From: Chloroflexota bacterium
GTDB lineage: Bacteria; Chloroflexota; Dehalococcoidia; DSTF01; JACRBR01
Reading direction: 5' to 3'
Assembly (NCBI GenBank): GCA_028872875.1
Contig: JAGWOC010000012.1
Span: 1 to 58,244 of the forward strand
Length of the DNA stretch: 58,244 nt
The notes beneath the pieces were generated by a model. That model did not search any database and was not told where the DNA came from. It saw only the letters and a program-made list of their open reading frames with translations. Made by a program: the position numbers and the translations under genes. Below are positions 37,001 through 46,958 of the stretch, piece after piece (within the stretch, counting starts at the first letter, position 1; every line of letters starts with the position of its first letter).

Positions 37001-40000
37001 ATGCCCCGGCCACGCCTGATTATGGGCGATCTTGCGGCGATAGAGGACGCGCTTGCGGCTGCGATCGGCGGCGCGCGCCCGGACGACGCGCTCGCGCCCG
37101 TCACGGTGCTGGTCGGCCATGCGCTCCTGCGGCCCTACCTGCGCCGCGCCCTGGCCCGCCGCGGCGTCGCACAGATCAACGTCCGCTATCTGCTGCCACG
37201 GGAGCTGGCGGCAGAGCTGGCCCGCACCCGCGCCCCGCGCGTCCGCCCGCGCCTGAGCAGGTGGGCGGAGCGCCTCCTGGTGCGGGAGGTGGCGGAAGAG
37301 GCCGGGGGCTATTTCGCCGGCATCCGCGGCCGCGACGGCTTCGCGCGTGCGCTCCAGACCCTGTTCGGCGAGCTGGAGCTGGGCGGTTTCACCGCGGAAG
37401 GGTTTGCGGGCGCTGCCCGGACGGCGGCGGCGACGCTCCCGGCGGCCAGCGCCAAGCTCGACGAGCTGGCGCGGCTGTACGGCTTGTACGCCGGCCGCCG
37501 CGCGTCCTTCCTCGCGCCCGCCGACGACTGCCGTGCCGCCGATCCGGGCGCGTTCGAGGGGCCGCTGTTCATCTACGGCGTGTGGTCGTTGGCGGAGCTG
37601 CACCTGCGCGTGGTCCAGCAGCTCGCCGCCCAGCACGGCGTCACGGTCTTCCTTCCGCACTCCGGCCTCGACGATGATGCCGCGCACCTGGCGTTCCGGC
37701 AGCGGCTCTTCGCGGACGGTGCGCCGGATCCGCTGCCGGCGTCCGAGCTGTCGGGCCCGCCGCGGGTGGCCCGGTCGCTGTTCCGCGACGATCTCGCCGC
37801 CTGCGACGCGAGTGGCGTGACGCTCGTCAGTGCCCCCGACACGGTGCGCGAGGTGTGGGAAGCGGCGCGCGTCTGCCTGCAGTGGGCGCGCGCCGGCATC
37901 CGCTTTCATGAGATGGCGGTCGTGTACCGGAGCGCGGAGACGTACCGCGCGCTGGTCGATGAGATCTTCCGCGAGGCTGGCATCGACACGTACCTGCACG
38001 AGGGCCGGCCGCTCGCCGAGCATCCCCTCGGGCGGCGCGTCCTGTCGCTGCTCGATCTGGGGGCCGATGGCGGACTGCGGCGGGCGCCGGTGATGGAGTT
38101 CCTCACCGAGACGGAACTGCCGCGCGGCACGCTGCCGCCCGGCACGTACGCCAGCCCCTCCGAATGGGAGACCTTCACGCGGGAAGCCGGGATCATCGAC
38201 GGCCCGGAGCAGTGGGAGGAGCGCCTCCAGCGCCTCGCGGCCGAGAAGCGCGCGCGCGCCGCCGAGCGCGGTGACGACTGGCTCATCGAGCACGCCGCGC
38301 GCGTCGACGCGTTCCGTTCGTTCGTGTCGGCATTCGCCGCGGCGCTCGCCGCGCACCCCGGCGAGGCGACGTGGGCGGAGCATCTGGCGTACCTGCGCGG
38401 GCTCGCCGCGGCGTACGCCGCCGGCGTCGAGCCGATCGTCGAGGCGCTCGGCGGGCTGGGCGCGCTCGGCGCGGTGCGCGAGCGCGTCCCGTTCGACATC
38501 TTCTGTCGCACGGTGCGCGATGACCTGGAGTCGCTCGATGCCTCGCGCGTGCTCGGTGAGCCGGTGCGGAGCTTCGGACGCGAGGGCGTTGCCGTGGTCG
38601 ATGCCACCTCGATGCGGCACCTGCGCTTCCGCGCCGTCTGCGTGCTCGGTGTGGCGGAGCGGGCGTGGCCCGCCCCCCCGCGCCCCGACCCGCTGCTGCT
38701 CGAGCGCGAGCGGCGCGAGCTGAACGCCGCCGGCGCGGGCGTGCTGCCGCTACGCACGGAGCCCGACGATGAGATGCTGACGTACTGGCTCGCCGTGCAG
38801 GCCGCCAGCGAGCGGTTGCAGGTGTCGTACGCGCGCGCCGAGGCGGGCGGAAGCGGCAAGCACCTGCCGTCGCATTTCTTCCGGGCGACCGCGGAGGCGC
38901 TCGAGGGACGCCGCCTTCGTACCGACGAGCTCGACCAGAGCAGGTTCGTCCGGCGCCTGCAGGCGGGGCGCCTCGCCGCCGATGACTGCGCGGACGCGCT
39001 GTCGGCGGCCGAGTACGACCGGACGCTGTTGCACGCGTACGTCAGCGGGCGTGCCGGCGGCGAGAACGTGCGCGCGCTGGCGCGGCTCAACGCGTCCTTC
39101 GGGCGCGCACTCGACGCGCGGGACGCGCGCTGGGGCCGCGCGCTGACCCCGTACGACGGCTGCATGTCGGCCGCCGGGGCCGTCGCCGCGGCGCGTGACC
39201 TGTCGCCGTTCGCGCGGAATGAAGCGGTATCGCCCAGCCGGCTCGAGATGTACGCGACCTGCCCGTACCGCTACTTCCTCCGCTACGTCCTGCGTATCGA
39301 ACCCCTCGATGAGCCGGAAGCGATCGAGCGCATCGACAACCTGGAGCGCGGCACGCTGATCCACGCGATCCTGGAGCGCTTCATGCGGGAGGTCTGTCCC
39401 GGCGACCCGCCGCGGCCCGGCGCCCGCGATCGGCACATCCCGCGGCTGCTCGAGCTCGCCCGGGAGGAGGGTGCACAGCGGGAGCAGCGCGGACTCACCG
39501 GCCGGGCGCTGATCTGGCAACTCGACCAGCGCCAGATCCACGAGGACCTCGTGCGCTGGTACGACGAAGAGGCGGGCGAGGCGGGCTCCGGCCTCGTCCC
39601 GCGCGCCTTCGAGGTGGGCTTCGGGCCGCAGTGGCACCCCCGCGAGGGCGCCGAAGACCCGCTGGCGAGCGCCGACCCGCTCGTGCTTCCCGCCGATGGC
39701 CGCGAGGTCCGGCTCCAGGGGCGGATCGACCGCGTCGACTGGGACGATGCGCGCACGCGCTTTCGCGTCATCGACTACAAGACCGGCAAGGCGAAGAGCA
39801 AGGTGACGCTTGAAGGCGGCACGGCGTTGCAGCTCCCGGTCTACGTGCACGCCGCGGCGCAACTGCTCGGCATCGCGCCGGAGCGCGGCGAGGCGGAATA
39901 CTTCTTCGCCAGCAGCCGCGGCGCGTTCCGGCGGCTGCGGGTGAGCGGCGCAGACCTCGCGCAGCGCGAGCAGGAGCTTACGAGGATCTTCGGGACGATC

Positions 40001-40171
40001 GCCGACGGCGTCGATGGCGGCTTCTTCGCGCCGCATCCGGACAAGGGCGCGAAGAACTGCAGGTACTGCGACTACAAGGACGTCTGCGACGCGCGCATCG
40101 AGCGCGTGATGCGGCGCAAGGAGGGCGACCCACGCGGACAGGCGTACCTGGCGCTGGGGGACATCGCATGA
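37001..40171 (+). CDS. AddB-like nuclease/inactivated helicase subunit
   Basis: A 1056-residue protein. The N-terminal three quarters resemble an inactivated UvrD-like helicase. The C-terminal nuclease domain has SPSRLEMYATCPYRYFLRYVLRIEP, VRLQGRIDRVDWDDARTRFRVIDYKTGK (GRIDR-Dx-DYKTG) and the iron-staple cysteines KNCRYCDYKDVCDAR. These are hallmarks of AddB (RexB-like) in double-strand break repair. The helicase partner overlaps by four bases (ATGA). I use ATG 37001; frames reaching further upstream are unsupported. Confidence 0.88.
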   Translation: MPRPRLIMGDLAAIEDALAAAIGGARPDDALAPVTVLVGHALLRPYLRRALARRGVAQINVRYLLPRELAAELARTRAPRVRPRLSRWAERLLVREVAEEAGGYFAGIRGRDGFARALQTLFGELELGGFTAEGFAGAARTAAATLPAASAKLDELARLYGLYAGRRASFLAPADDCRAADPGAFEGPLFIYGVWSLAELHLRVVQQLAAQHGVTVFLPHSGLDDDAAHLAFRQRLFADGAPDPLPASELSGPPRVARSLFRDDLAACDASGVTLVSAPDTVREVWEAARVCLQWARAGIRFHEMAVVYRSAETYRALVDEIFREAGIDTYLHEGRPLAEHPLGRRVLSLLDLGADGGLRRAPVMEFLTETELPRGTLPPGTYASPSEWETFTREAGIIDGPEQWEERLQRLAAEKRARAAERGDDWLIEHAARVDAFRSFVSAFAAALAAHPGEATWAEHLAYLRGLAAAYAAGVEPIVEALGGLGALGAVRERVPFDIFCRTVRDDLESLDASRVLGEPVRSFGREGVAVVDATSMRHLRFRAVCVLGVAERAWPAPPRPDPLLLERERRELNAAGAGVLPLRTEPDDEMLTYWLAVQAASERLQVSYARAEAGGSGKHLPSHFFRATAEALEGRRLRTDELDQSRFVRRLQAGRLAADDCADALSAAEYDRTLLHAYVSGRAGGENVRALARLNASFGRALDARDARWGRALTPYDGCMSAAGAVAAARDLSPFARNEAVSPSRLEMYATCPYRYFLRYVLRIEPLDEPEAIERIDNLERGTLIHAILERFMREVCPGDPPRPGARDRHIPRLLELAREEGAQREQRGLTGRALIWQLDQRQIHEDLVRWYDEEAGEAGSGLVPRAFEVGFGPQWHPREGAEDPLASADPLVLPADGREVRLQGRIDRVDWDDARTRFRVIDYKTGKAKSKVTLEGGTALQLPVYVHAAAQLLGIAPERGEAEYFFASSRGAFRRLRVSGADLAQREQELTRIFGTIADGVDGGFFAPHPDKGAKNCRYCDYKDVCDARIERVMRRKEGDPRGQAYLALGDIA

Positions 40172-43100
40172 GCGCGCCGTTCGTGGCGGCGGACGCGCAG
40201 GCGCGCGAGGAGATCCGCACACGCGTCGACGAAAATATGTGCGTCGAGGCAGGCGCCGGTACCGGCAAGACGACCGTGCTCGTCGACCGCGTCATCCAGA
40301 TCGTGCGCAGCGGCCGCGCGCGCGTGCAGGAGATCGCCGTCATCACCTTCACCGAGAAGGCGGCGGCGGAGCTGGCCGCGCGCGTGCGCGAGCAGCTCGA
40401 AGCAGCACGCGGCGAGGCCGCTGCCGGGCCGGAGGAACGCGCTCGGTTCGAGGCCGCCCTGCGTGACCTGAACCGGGCGCACATCGAGACGATCCACGCG
40501 TTTGCCGCGGCCCTGCTCCGGGAACGGCCCGTCGAGGCGGGCGTCGACCCCGGATTCGCGGTACTCACGGACCTGCCTGCCCAACTCGGCTTCGAAGCGG
40601 CGTACGCCGACTGGATCGCCGCCGAGATGGCGCAGGATCCGCCGCCGCCGGCCCTGCTCGACGCGCTCAACCTCGGCCTTGAGTACGCCTGCGTGCGCGA
40701 AGCGGCCGAGGCCTTGCACCGCCACCGCGACGTGCTGCCGCTGGGGCCGATGTCGACGCAGGATCCCGACATCGACGGCTTCCTGCGCACGCTCGCGGTG
40801 GAGTGCGAGACGCTGCGCGCGCTGGAGCCGCGCGCGATCGACGAGAGAGACGGCGCGCTGGAGCAGCTAGGCCGTGTGCTCGCGATGCAGCGCGCATTCG
40901 AGGCGCTACGCGGCCATCCCGAATCGCTGCGGCACGCCATCGCCACGGCGCAGCGCCCGAACGCCTCAGCGGGCAGCCAGGCGCACTGGCGGACGCCCGG
41001 CGACTGCCGCGAGGTCAAGGCGGCGCTCGCCCGCGTGCGCGACGCGCTCGCCCGCTGCGCCGACGCGATGAAACAGGCGGCGACCGCGCACCTGCTGGTC
41101 TGGCTCCAGGGCTTCGTCGAGCGGTACGCGGAGGCGCGGAAGAAGGCCGGGACCGCCGACTTCGACGACCTGTTGATCTGGGCGCGCGACCTCGTGCGCG
41201 ACAACGCGGAGGTGCGACGGTACTTTCAGCAGCAGTACCGCTGCGTCCTCGTCGACGAGTTCCAGGACACGGACCCCTTGCAGGCCGAGCTGATCGTCTG
41301 GCTTTGCGACGACGGTTCCGGCGCGCCCGACTGGCGACGCGCGCGCCTGCGCCCAGGCAGCCTCTTCGTCGTCGGCGACCCGAAGCAGTCGATCTACCGC
41401 TTCCGCCGAGCCGACATCGCCATGTACGACGACGTGAAGCGGCACATCTTCGGCGGCCGGGCGTACCCGATCGTGCAGAACTTCCGCTCGGCCCAGCCCA
41501 TCATCGCGTGGGTCAACGAGCGCTTCGGCACGCTGATCACAGCACGGCCCGGCGTGCAGCCGGACTACATCGGCCTGGAGGGCCATCCGGAGTACGCGGC
41601 GCCTCGCGAGCAGGCGGTGAACGTCGTGCGCTGCCTGGTGGATGGGGCGAGCGCGCGCGATCTGCGCGCCGCGGAGGCCGGCGCGCTGGCGTCGCTGGTG
41701 CGCGACAGCGTGGCGCACGGCGCGTGGACGCTGCGCGACGGCCGCCCGGCCGCGTACCGCGATATCGCCATGTTGATCCCGAGCCGCGCCGACCTGGAGG
41801 TGTACGAGGACGCGCTCGCCCGTGCGGGCGTGCCCTATCGGCACGAGGGCGGCCGGACGTTCTTCCTGCGGCAGGAGGTGCGCGAGCTGATCGGCATCCT
41901 GCGCGCCATCGACGACCCGAGCGACCAGATCGCCGCGGTGGCGGCGCTCCGCTCGCCGGCGTTCGGCCTGTCCGACGAAGATCTGCTGCTCCACCGGGCC
42001 GCGGGGGGCGGCTTCAACGGTCTGCGCCTGCGCCAAGACGCTGCTGGCCCCGTGCCCGAGGCGCTGCGGCGCCTCGCCGCGCTGCGGCGCCTGCGGCATA
42101 CGAAGGTGTTGCCCGATATCGTGCGCGCCGTCCTGGACGATACGCGGCTCGTGGAGCTGGCGATGCTTCAGCCGCAGGGTGAGCAGGCCGCCGCGAACCT
42201 GCTCAAGCTCGTCGACCAGGCGCGCGCGTTCGCGGCGGCGGGTGGTGGGTTGCGCGGCTTCGTGCGCTGGCTGAAGGAGAACACGGCGCGCACATCCGAC
42301 GAGACCGACGCCGCGGTCAGCGAGGAAACGGACGACGTGGTGCGCATCGTCACCGTCCACGCGGCGAAGGGGCTGGAGTTTCCGGTCGTTGTCTTCGCCA
42401 ACATGAACACGCAGCGCAGCGATCGGACCCGGATCATCGCCGATCGCGCGACGGGCCGGCTGCACATCAAGCTGTGGAAGGAAGAGCACCGGTTCTGGAC
42501 GCCGGGCTGGGACGCCGCGCTCGCCGCCGAGCAGGTGCACGACGACGCCGAGCAGCGCCGGGTGCTGTACGTCGCGGCGACCCGCGCGAAAGACCGGCTC
42601 GTCGTCCCCGTGTTCGTCACGTCCGATGCGCGCCCGGCGCCTGAAGCGATACGCTCCGCCAACGACCTGTTGCGCATCGCCGGCGTCGAGGACGAGCCGT
42701 CGCTCATCGATGGCGCCGCGATCGAGGCGCCGCCCAACGACGCCCCGGTCTGGCGGCGGCCGCTGCCGGGCGCGCCGGACGCGGACATCGAGCGGGTGCG
42801 CGAGGAGCGGGCAGCGTGGCAACAGTCGCACGACGCGCTTGTGAGGAGCGCGTCGATGCCTCTTGACGTGCGCACCGCCAGCTCGCTGAAGGACGCGTGG
42901 GAGCCGCCGGCCGATGGCGACGGCGCGTGGCGCGGCCGGGCGGCGGACTTCGGCATCGCTGTCCACGCGCTGCTGGAGCGCATCGACCTCGGCCGGGCCG
43001 GCGACGTCGATGCACTGGCGCGCGCCGTCGCCGAGGAGTGCGGCTTGCAGGGCCGCGAGGACGAGATCGCGCGCGTCGCCGGCACCGCGCTCGAATCCGA

Positions 43101-43467
43101 CGTCATCGCACGGGCGCTCCGCAGCCCCCGCGTGCTGCGCGAGGTGCCGTTCACCGCGCCGCTCCCGGCCGGCGCCGACGGGCTCGCCGAGGGGCGCATC
43201 GACCTGCTGTTCGTCGAGGACGGCGAGATCGTGGTCGTGGACTTCAAGACCGACGCGGTGTCTCGGGACGAGGTCGAGGAGCGGGCGGCGGCGTACCGCG
43301 CACAGGTCCTGATCTATGCATGGGCGGCCCGGCGCACGGCGGGCCTGCCGGTGCGCGAGGTCGTGCTGCTCTTCGCCCGCGCAGGCGTCGAGCACGCGAC
43401 CCGCGTCGACGCTGCGTTCCTTGCCGAAGCGGAAGCCTTGCTCAGCCGCCCCGAGCCGGCCGCCTGA
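40168..43467 (+). CDS. AddA-like UvrD-family helicase/nuclease
   Basis: A 1099-residue superfamily 1 helicase. Walker A is AGAGTGKTT (K34). Motif II is VLVDEFQDTDPLQ, motif III FVVGDPKQSIYRFRRAD, and motifs V and VI are VRIVTVHAAKGLEFPVVVFA and RRVLYVAATRAKD. The C-terminal nuclease is GRIDLLFVEDGEIVVVDFKTD. With AddB it would resect broken DNA ends and load RecA. It overlaps addB by four bases, so the two are coupled. Confidence 0.92.
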   Translation: MSAPFVAADAQAREEIRTRVDENMCVEAGAGTGKTTVLVDRVIQIVRSGRARVQEIAVITFTEKAAAELAARVREQLEAARGEAAAGPEERARFEAALRDLNRAHIETIHAFAAALLRERPVEAGVDPGFAVLTDLPAQLGFEAAYADWIAAEMAQDPPPPALLDALNLGLEYACVREAAEALHRHRDVLPLGPMSTQDPDIDGFLRTLAVECETLRALEPRAIDERDGALEQLGRVLAMQRAFEALRGHPESLRHAIATAQRPNASAGSQAHWRTPGDCREVKAALARVRDALARCADAMKQAATAHLLVWLQGFVERYAEARKKAGTADFDDLLIWARDLVRDNAEVRRYFQQQYRCVLVDEFQDTDPLQAELIVWLCDDGSGAPDWRRARLRPGSLFVVGDPKQSIYRFRRADIAMYDDVKRHIFGGRAYPIVQNFRSAQPIIAWVNERFGTLITARPGVQPDYIGLEGHPEYAAPREQAVNVVRCLVDGASARDLRAAEAGALASLVRDSVAHGAWTLRDGRPAAYRDIAMLIPSRADLEVYEDALARAGVPYRHEGGRTFFLRQEVRELIGILRAIDDPSDQIAAVAALRSPAFGLSDEDLLLHRAAGGGFNGLRLRQDAAGPVPEALRRLAALRRLRHTKVLPDIVRAVLDDTRLVELAMLQPQGEQAAANLLKLVDQARAFAAAGGGLRGFVRWLKENTARTSDETDAAVSEETDDVVRIVTVHAAKGLEFPVVVFANMNTQRSDRTRIIADRATGRLHIKLWKEEHRFWTPGWDAALAAEQVHDDAEQRRVLYVAATRAKDRLVVPVFVTSDARPAPEAIRSANDLLRIAGVEDEPSLIDGAAIEAPPNDAPVWRRPLPGAPDADIERVREERAAWQQSHDALVRSASMPLDVRTASSLKDAWEPPADGDGAWRGRAADFGIAVHALLERIDLGRAGDVDALARAVAEECGLQGREDEIARVAGTALESDVIARALRSPRVLREVPFTAPLPAGADGLAEGRIDLLFVEDGEIVVVDFKTDAVSRDEVEERAAAYRAQVLIYAWAARRTAGLPVREVVLLFARAGVEHATRVDAAFLAEAEALLSRPEPAA

Positions 43468-43567
43468 CGGCCCGTTGGACGCGGCGCGCCCAGCGACTGG
43501 CGGACAACCCCTATTGCGCCGTAGGCCCGCGGCGCGGCAAGCTGGCGGTGAGCAGGAGGAGGCCGCG

Positions 43568-43879
43568 ATGGTCATCTCGACGCTGCGCCGTACGACCACG
43601 GTCACGAAGCCCGAAGAGTGGGACGCCCGCCGCGGGCCGCTGCTGGCGCGCCTGCGCCCGTTCCTCGAGCGGCAGCCGGGCTTCGTCTCCCACGAGCTGC
43701 GCCGCGGCGACGAGCCGGGCGCGATGGTGGAAGTGACGGCCTGGCGCACAGGCGACGACTGCCGCGCCTACCTGCGGGGTGGCGCCGCCGCCATGGCTGC
43801 CACCATGCTGGACGCGGCCTTTCCGACCGCGCCGTACCCCAACGGGAACTGGTCCCGCGCGACGACGGAGCAGCCGTAG
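43568..43879 (+). CDS. Small ABM-fold-like protein (antibiotic biosynthesis monooxygenase type)
   Basis: A 103-residue protein with a ferredoxin-like pattern: a strand MVISTLRRTTTVT, a helix EEWDARRGPLLARLRPFLERQPGFVSHELRRG, strand GAMVEVTAWR and a helix. The motif PGFVSHELRRGDEP resembles ABM domain proteins. ATG 43568 has AGGAGGAGG upstream. The family is mostly of unknown role; the call is tentative. It sits 34 bases before the glutamate dehydrogenase. Confidence 0.6.
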   Translation: MVISTLRRTTTVTKPEEWDARRGPLLARLRPFLERQPGFVSHELRRGDEPGAMVEVTAWRTGDDCRAYLRGGAAAMAATMLDAAFPTAPYPNGNWSRATTEQP

Positions 43880-43913
43880 TGCGCGTGCGCGTCCGCATCG
43901 CGGGAGGAAGCCG

Positions 43914-45191
43914 ATGACCACGACCGCCACCGCCGCGCAGGCGCCCGCGGGCAACCCCTGGCACGACGCACGCGAGCAGCTCGACGCGGTCGCCGGCAAG
44001 ATGGGGCTCGACCCCGGCATGCGCGAGGTGCTGCGGCACTGCAAGCGCGAGTTCACCGTTAACTTTCCGGTCAAGATGGACGACGGCAGCGTGCGCGTCT
44101 TCACCGGCTACCGCGTCCACCACAACGAGGCGCGCGGCCCCGTGAAGGGCGGCCTGCGCTACAGCCTCAACGTCTCCCTCGATGAAGTGCGCGCGCTGGC
44201 AATGTGGATGACGTGGAAGTGCGCCGTCGCCGGCCTGCCGTTCGGCGGCGCGAAGGGGGGCGTGATCGTCGACCCGCGCGCGCTCAGCAGCGGCGAGCTC
44301 GAGCGCATGACGCGGCGGTTCGCCGCCGAAATCGGCATGCTCATCGGCCCCGATGCGGACGTGCCGGCGCCGGATATGGGGACCGATGCGCAGGTGATGG
44401 CGTGGATCATGGACACCTACAGCATGATGCACGGCCACTCGGCCCCCGCGGTGATCACCGGCAAGCCGGTGTCGATCGGCGGCAGCACCGGCCGCGTCGA
44501 GGCGACGGGGCGCGGCGTGCTGTTCGTGACGCAGGAGGCGTGCCGCGCGCGCGGGATGGCGCTCGCGGGCGCGACGGTCGCCGTGCAGGGCTTCGGCAAC
44601 GTCGGTGCCACCGCCGCGAAGCTGCTCGCCGAAGCGGGCGCGAAAGTCGTCGCGGTCAGCGACTCGGAAGGCGCGATCTACGCCGGCGATGGCCTCGGCG
44701 ACATCGCGGTGCTGGTCGAGCGGAAACGCACGCGCGGCCTCATCCCCGACAGCCACCCCGGCACGCACATCACCAACGCCGAGCTGCTCGAGCTGCCCGT
44801 CGACATCCTCGTGCCGGCGGCGCTCGAAGGGCAGATCCATGGCGGCAACGCGGCGCGCGTCCGCGCGAAGATGATCGTCGAGGGCGCGAACGGCCCGACG
44901 ACGCCGGAGGCCGACCGCATCCTGGCGCAGAAGGGCGTGTACGTCGTGCCGGACATCCTCGCCAACGCGGGCGGCGTCATCGTCTCCTACTTCGAGTGGG
45001 TGCAGGACCTGCAGTCCTTCTTCTGGGAGGAGGACGAGGTGAATCTTCGCCTCGAGCGCATCATCAAGCACGCGTTCCAGGAGGTCGCCGACATCCACGC
45101 CGGGGCCGGCGGCACGCTGCGCGAGGCCGCGTACATGCTCGCGGTGCGCCGCGTCGTCGAGGCGACCCAGTCGCGCGGCATCTTCCCGTAA
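43914..45191 (+). CDS. Glu/Leu/Phe/Val dehydrogenase (glutamate dehydrogenase type)
   Basis: A 425-residue dehydrogenase. VHHNEARGPVKGGLRYS and the following K-rich MTWKCAVAGLPFGGAKGGV carry the substrate lysines and the nucleotide-binding GFGNVGATAAKLLAEAGAKVV is the NAD(P) site. VPAALEGQIHGGNAARV and DILANAGGVIVSYFEWVQ are conserved. Length and motifs fit glutamate dehydrogenase. ATG 43914 is preceded by GGGAGGAAG. It ends 13 bases before the convergent Nudix gene. Confidence 0.93.
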   Translation: MTTTATAAQAPAGNPWHDAREQLDAVAGKMGLDPGMREVLRHCKREFTVNFPVKMDDGSVRVFTGYRVHHNEARGPVKGGLRYSLNVSLDEVRALAMWMTWKCAVAGLPFGGAKGGVIVDPRALSSGELERMTRRFAAEIGMLIGPDADVPAPDMGTDAQVMAWIMDTYSMMHGHSAPAVITGKPVSIGGSTGRVEATGRGVLFVTQEACRARGMALAGATVAVQGFGNVGATAAKLLAEAGAKVVAVSDSEGAIYAGDGLGDIAVLVERKRTRGLIPDSHPGTHITNAELLELPVDILVPAALEGQIHGGNAARVRAKMIVEGANGPTTPEADRILAQKGVYVVPDILANAGGVIVSYFEWVQDLQSFFWEEDEVNLRLERIIKHAFQEVADIHAGAGGTLREAAYMLAVRRVVEATQSRGIFP

Positions 45192-45204
45192 CGACGTCCC
45201 GGCG

Positions 45205-45678
45205 TCACCTGCCGGCTGCCGCGATGGCGGCGAGCGCGAGCACCCGCACGTCTTCCGGCGCCGGCAGGTCGACGCCGCAGGACGCGACGGGCAGCGCCTC
45301 GCCGCGCCGGAGCTGGTCCGCGGTCACCCAGACGAACGGCTCGCCGTCGCGCGGCGCGCGCGCGACGCCGTCGACGGGACGCAGGAAGTAGATCAGGTCG
45401 ATGTGCTGGTGCGGGCCCTCGGCGATGTCCTCGATCAGGATCGTGTACGGGGCCGGGATCTGCGCCGGCCGCGCGAACGCCTCCGGCGCGCGGAGCGGCA
45501 CCACCTCGGCCGTGACGCCGGTCTCTTCGAGCACCTCGCGCACGACCGCCCGCACGGGGTCCTCGCCCGGCTCGATGTGGCCGCCAGGCGGCAGCCACAT
45601 GCCGTTCTTGCGATGCCAGTGGAGCAGCGTCCGGGCTCTGTCGACAACAAACCCGGAGACCGTGAAGTGCCGCTCCAC
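45205..45678 (-). CDS. Nudix hydrolase
   Basis: A 157-residue Nudix protein. The Nudix box is GGHIEPGEDPVRAVVREVLEETGV, complete with all metal-binding Glu residues. The start is GTG 45678 and overlaps the ada stop (TAGTG), which supports translational coupling; the long frame upstream is the ada antisense frame. HRKNGMWLPPGGH and HQHIDLIYFL also fit. Substrate unknown (a nucleotide derivative is usual). Confidence 0.88.
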   Translation of the reverse strand: MERHFTVSGFVVDRARTLLHWHRKNGMWLPPGGHIEPGEDPVRAVVREVLEETGVTAEVVPLRAPEAFARPAQIPAPYTILIEDIAEGPHQHIDLIYFLRPVDGVARAPRDGEPFVWVTADQLRRGEALPVASCGVDLPAPEDVRVLALAAIAAAGR

Positions 45679-46820
45679 TATCCGCGTACCCGCGATGGCC
45701 GACCGGCCGCAGGCGGCGTGCCGGCGCCGCTGTCCGCGCGCTCGCGTTCCTGCAGCGCGCGCTTGCGCGCGATGCCGTAGCGATAGCCGGTGAGCGACCC
45801 ATTCTTGCCGTTGACGCGATGGCACGGGATGGCGATCGCCGCCGGATTCGTCGCGCAGGCACGCGCGACGGCGCGCACCGCCGCCGGCTGGCCGATGGCG
45901 GCGGCGACGTCGCTGTACGAGCGCGTGGCGCCGCGCGGGATGCGGCGGAGCTCCTCCCAGACGCGCCACTGGAACGCCGTCGCGCGGATGTCCAGCGGCA
46001 GGTCGGCCGAGGGCGCCATGCCGTCGATGCGGCGCAAGACCTCGCGCGCCCAGCCGCCGAGCGCGATGTCGTCGCGGCGCACGTCCGCCGCCGGGAACTC
46101 CGCGCGCAGCGCCGCATCGAGCTGGTCGTCGCCGGCGCCGAAGCTGACCCGGCAGATGCCGCGTTCGGTGCCTGCGATCAGCACGCGGCCCAGCGAGCTG
46201 TCCGCGACCGTGTAGGCGATGCGCGCGCCCCGGCCCCCGCGCGCGTAGGTGGCCGGCGTCATGCCCAGGCGGTGCGCCGCGTGCTCGTACACGCGGCTGC
46301 TCGACGCGTAGCCGGCGTCGTATACGGCGGCCGTCGCCGGGCGCCCGCCCGCGAGCGCGGCCTTCAGGCGCCGCACGCGCAGGGATTCGATGTAGTGGCG
46401 TGGCGTCATGCCGGCGCAGGCGGCGAACGCGCTCCGCAGCCGCGCGCCGCTGACGCCGAGCGCCTGCGCAAGCGACGCCGCCGTGGGCGTGACCTCTGTC
46501 TCTTCCGCCGCGCACTCGGCGTAGCGGCAGGCGCGCTGGACGAGCGCGGCCTGCTCGTCCGCCCGGCTCGGTCCGCGCGGGTGGCAGCGCAGACAGGCGC
46601 GGAAGCCGGCGCGCTCCGCGGCATCGGCCGTGGCGAAGAAGACGACGTTCTTGCGCATCGGCAGGCGCGCCGGGCAGCCCGGACGGCAGTAGATGCGCGT
46701 CGTGCGCACACCGAGGAAGAACGCGCGGCAGGCGACCGGCCGCCGCGCGGCGACAGCCGCCCACATCTCGTCGTCGGACAGGCCCGCCTGCGGCGGGGCG
46801 GCCATCGGTTCAGCGACCAT
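45678..46820 (-). CDS. ada: Ada: methylphosphotriester sensor, AraC regulator and O6-alkylguanine-DNA alkyltransferase
   Basis: A 380-residue fusion. The zinc-site cysteines C45, C49, C76 and C79 have the same spacing as in E. coli Ada (C45 should accept the methyl group). An AraC-type helix-turn-helix follows (TPRHYIESLRVRRLKAAL). The alkyltransferase part has the active Cys C333 in AIAIPCHRVNGKNG. A GGAGGTGAT Shine-Dalgarno precedes ATG 46820. It is coupled to a Nudix gene, which may clean up damaged nucleotides. Confidence 0.95.
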   Translation of the reverse strand: MVAEPMAAPPQAGLSDDEMWAAVAARRPVACRAFFLGVRTTRIYCRPGCPARLPMRKNVVFFATADAAERAGFRACLRCHPRGPSRADEQAALVQRACRYAECAAEETEVTPTAASLAQALGVSGARLRSAFAACAGMTPRHYIESLRVRRLKAALAGGRPATAAVYDAGYASSSRVYEHAAHRLGMTPATYARGGRGARIAYTVADSSLGRVLIAGTERGICRVSFGAGDDQLDAALRAEFPAADVRRDDIALGGWAREVLRRIDGMAPSADLPLDIRATAFQWRVWEELRRIPRGATRSYSDVAAAIGQPAAVRAVARACATNPAAIAIPCHRVNGKNGSLTGYRYGIARKRALQERERADSGAGTPPAAGRPSRVRG

Positions 46821-46958
46821 GATCCATCACCTCCGCCACGATGCTACGCGCGCGGGCGCCCGCCGGCTATCCGGATCTTCACGTCAACGTGAGCGCAACC
46901 CGGATCCGCGGGGGGCATCGTCAGGTCGCCTGGGGGACGCAAGGGACGGCATGCGCGT

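Noticed and set aside
46862-46958. Possible remnant of a hicA toxin after hicB
   Set aside because: A short frame opens MPSLASPRRPDD, a weak echo of HicA starts, but it ends after about 22 codons and has no conserved His motif.
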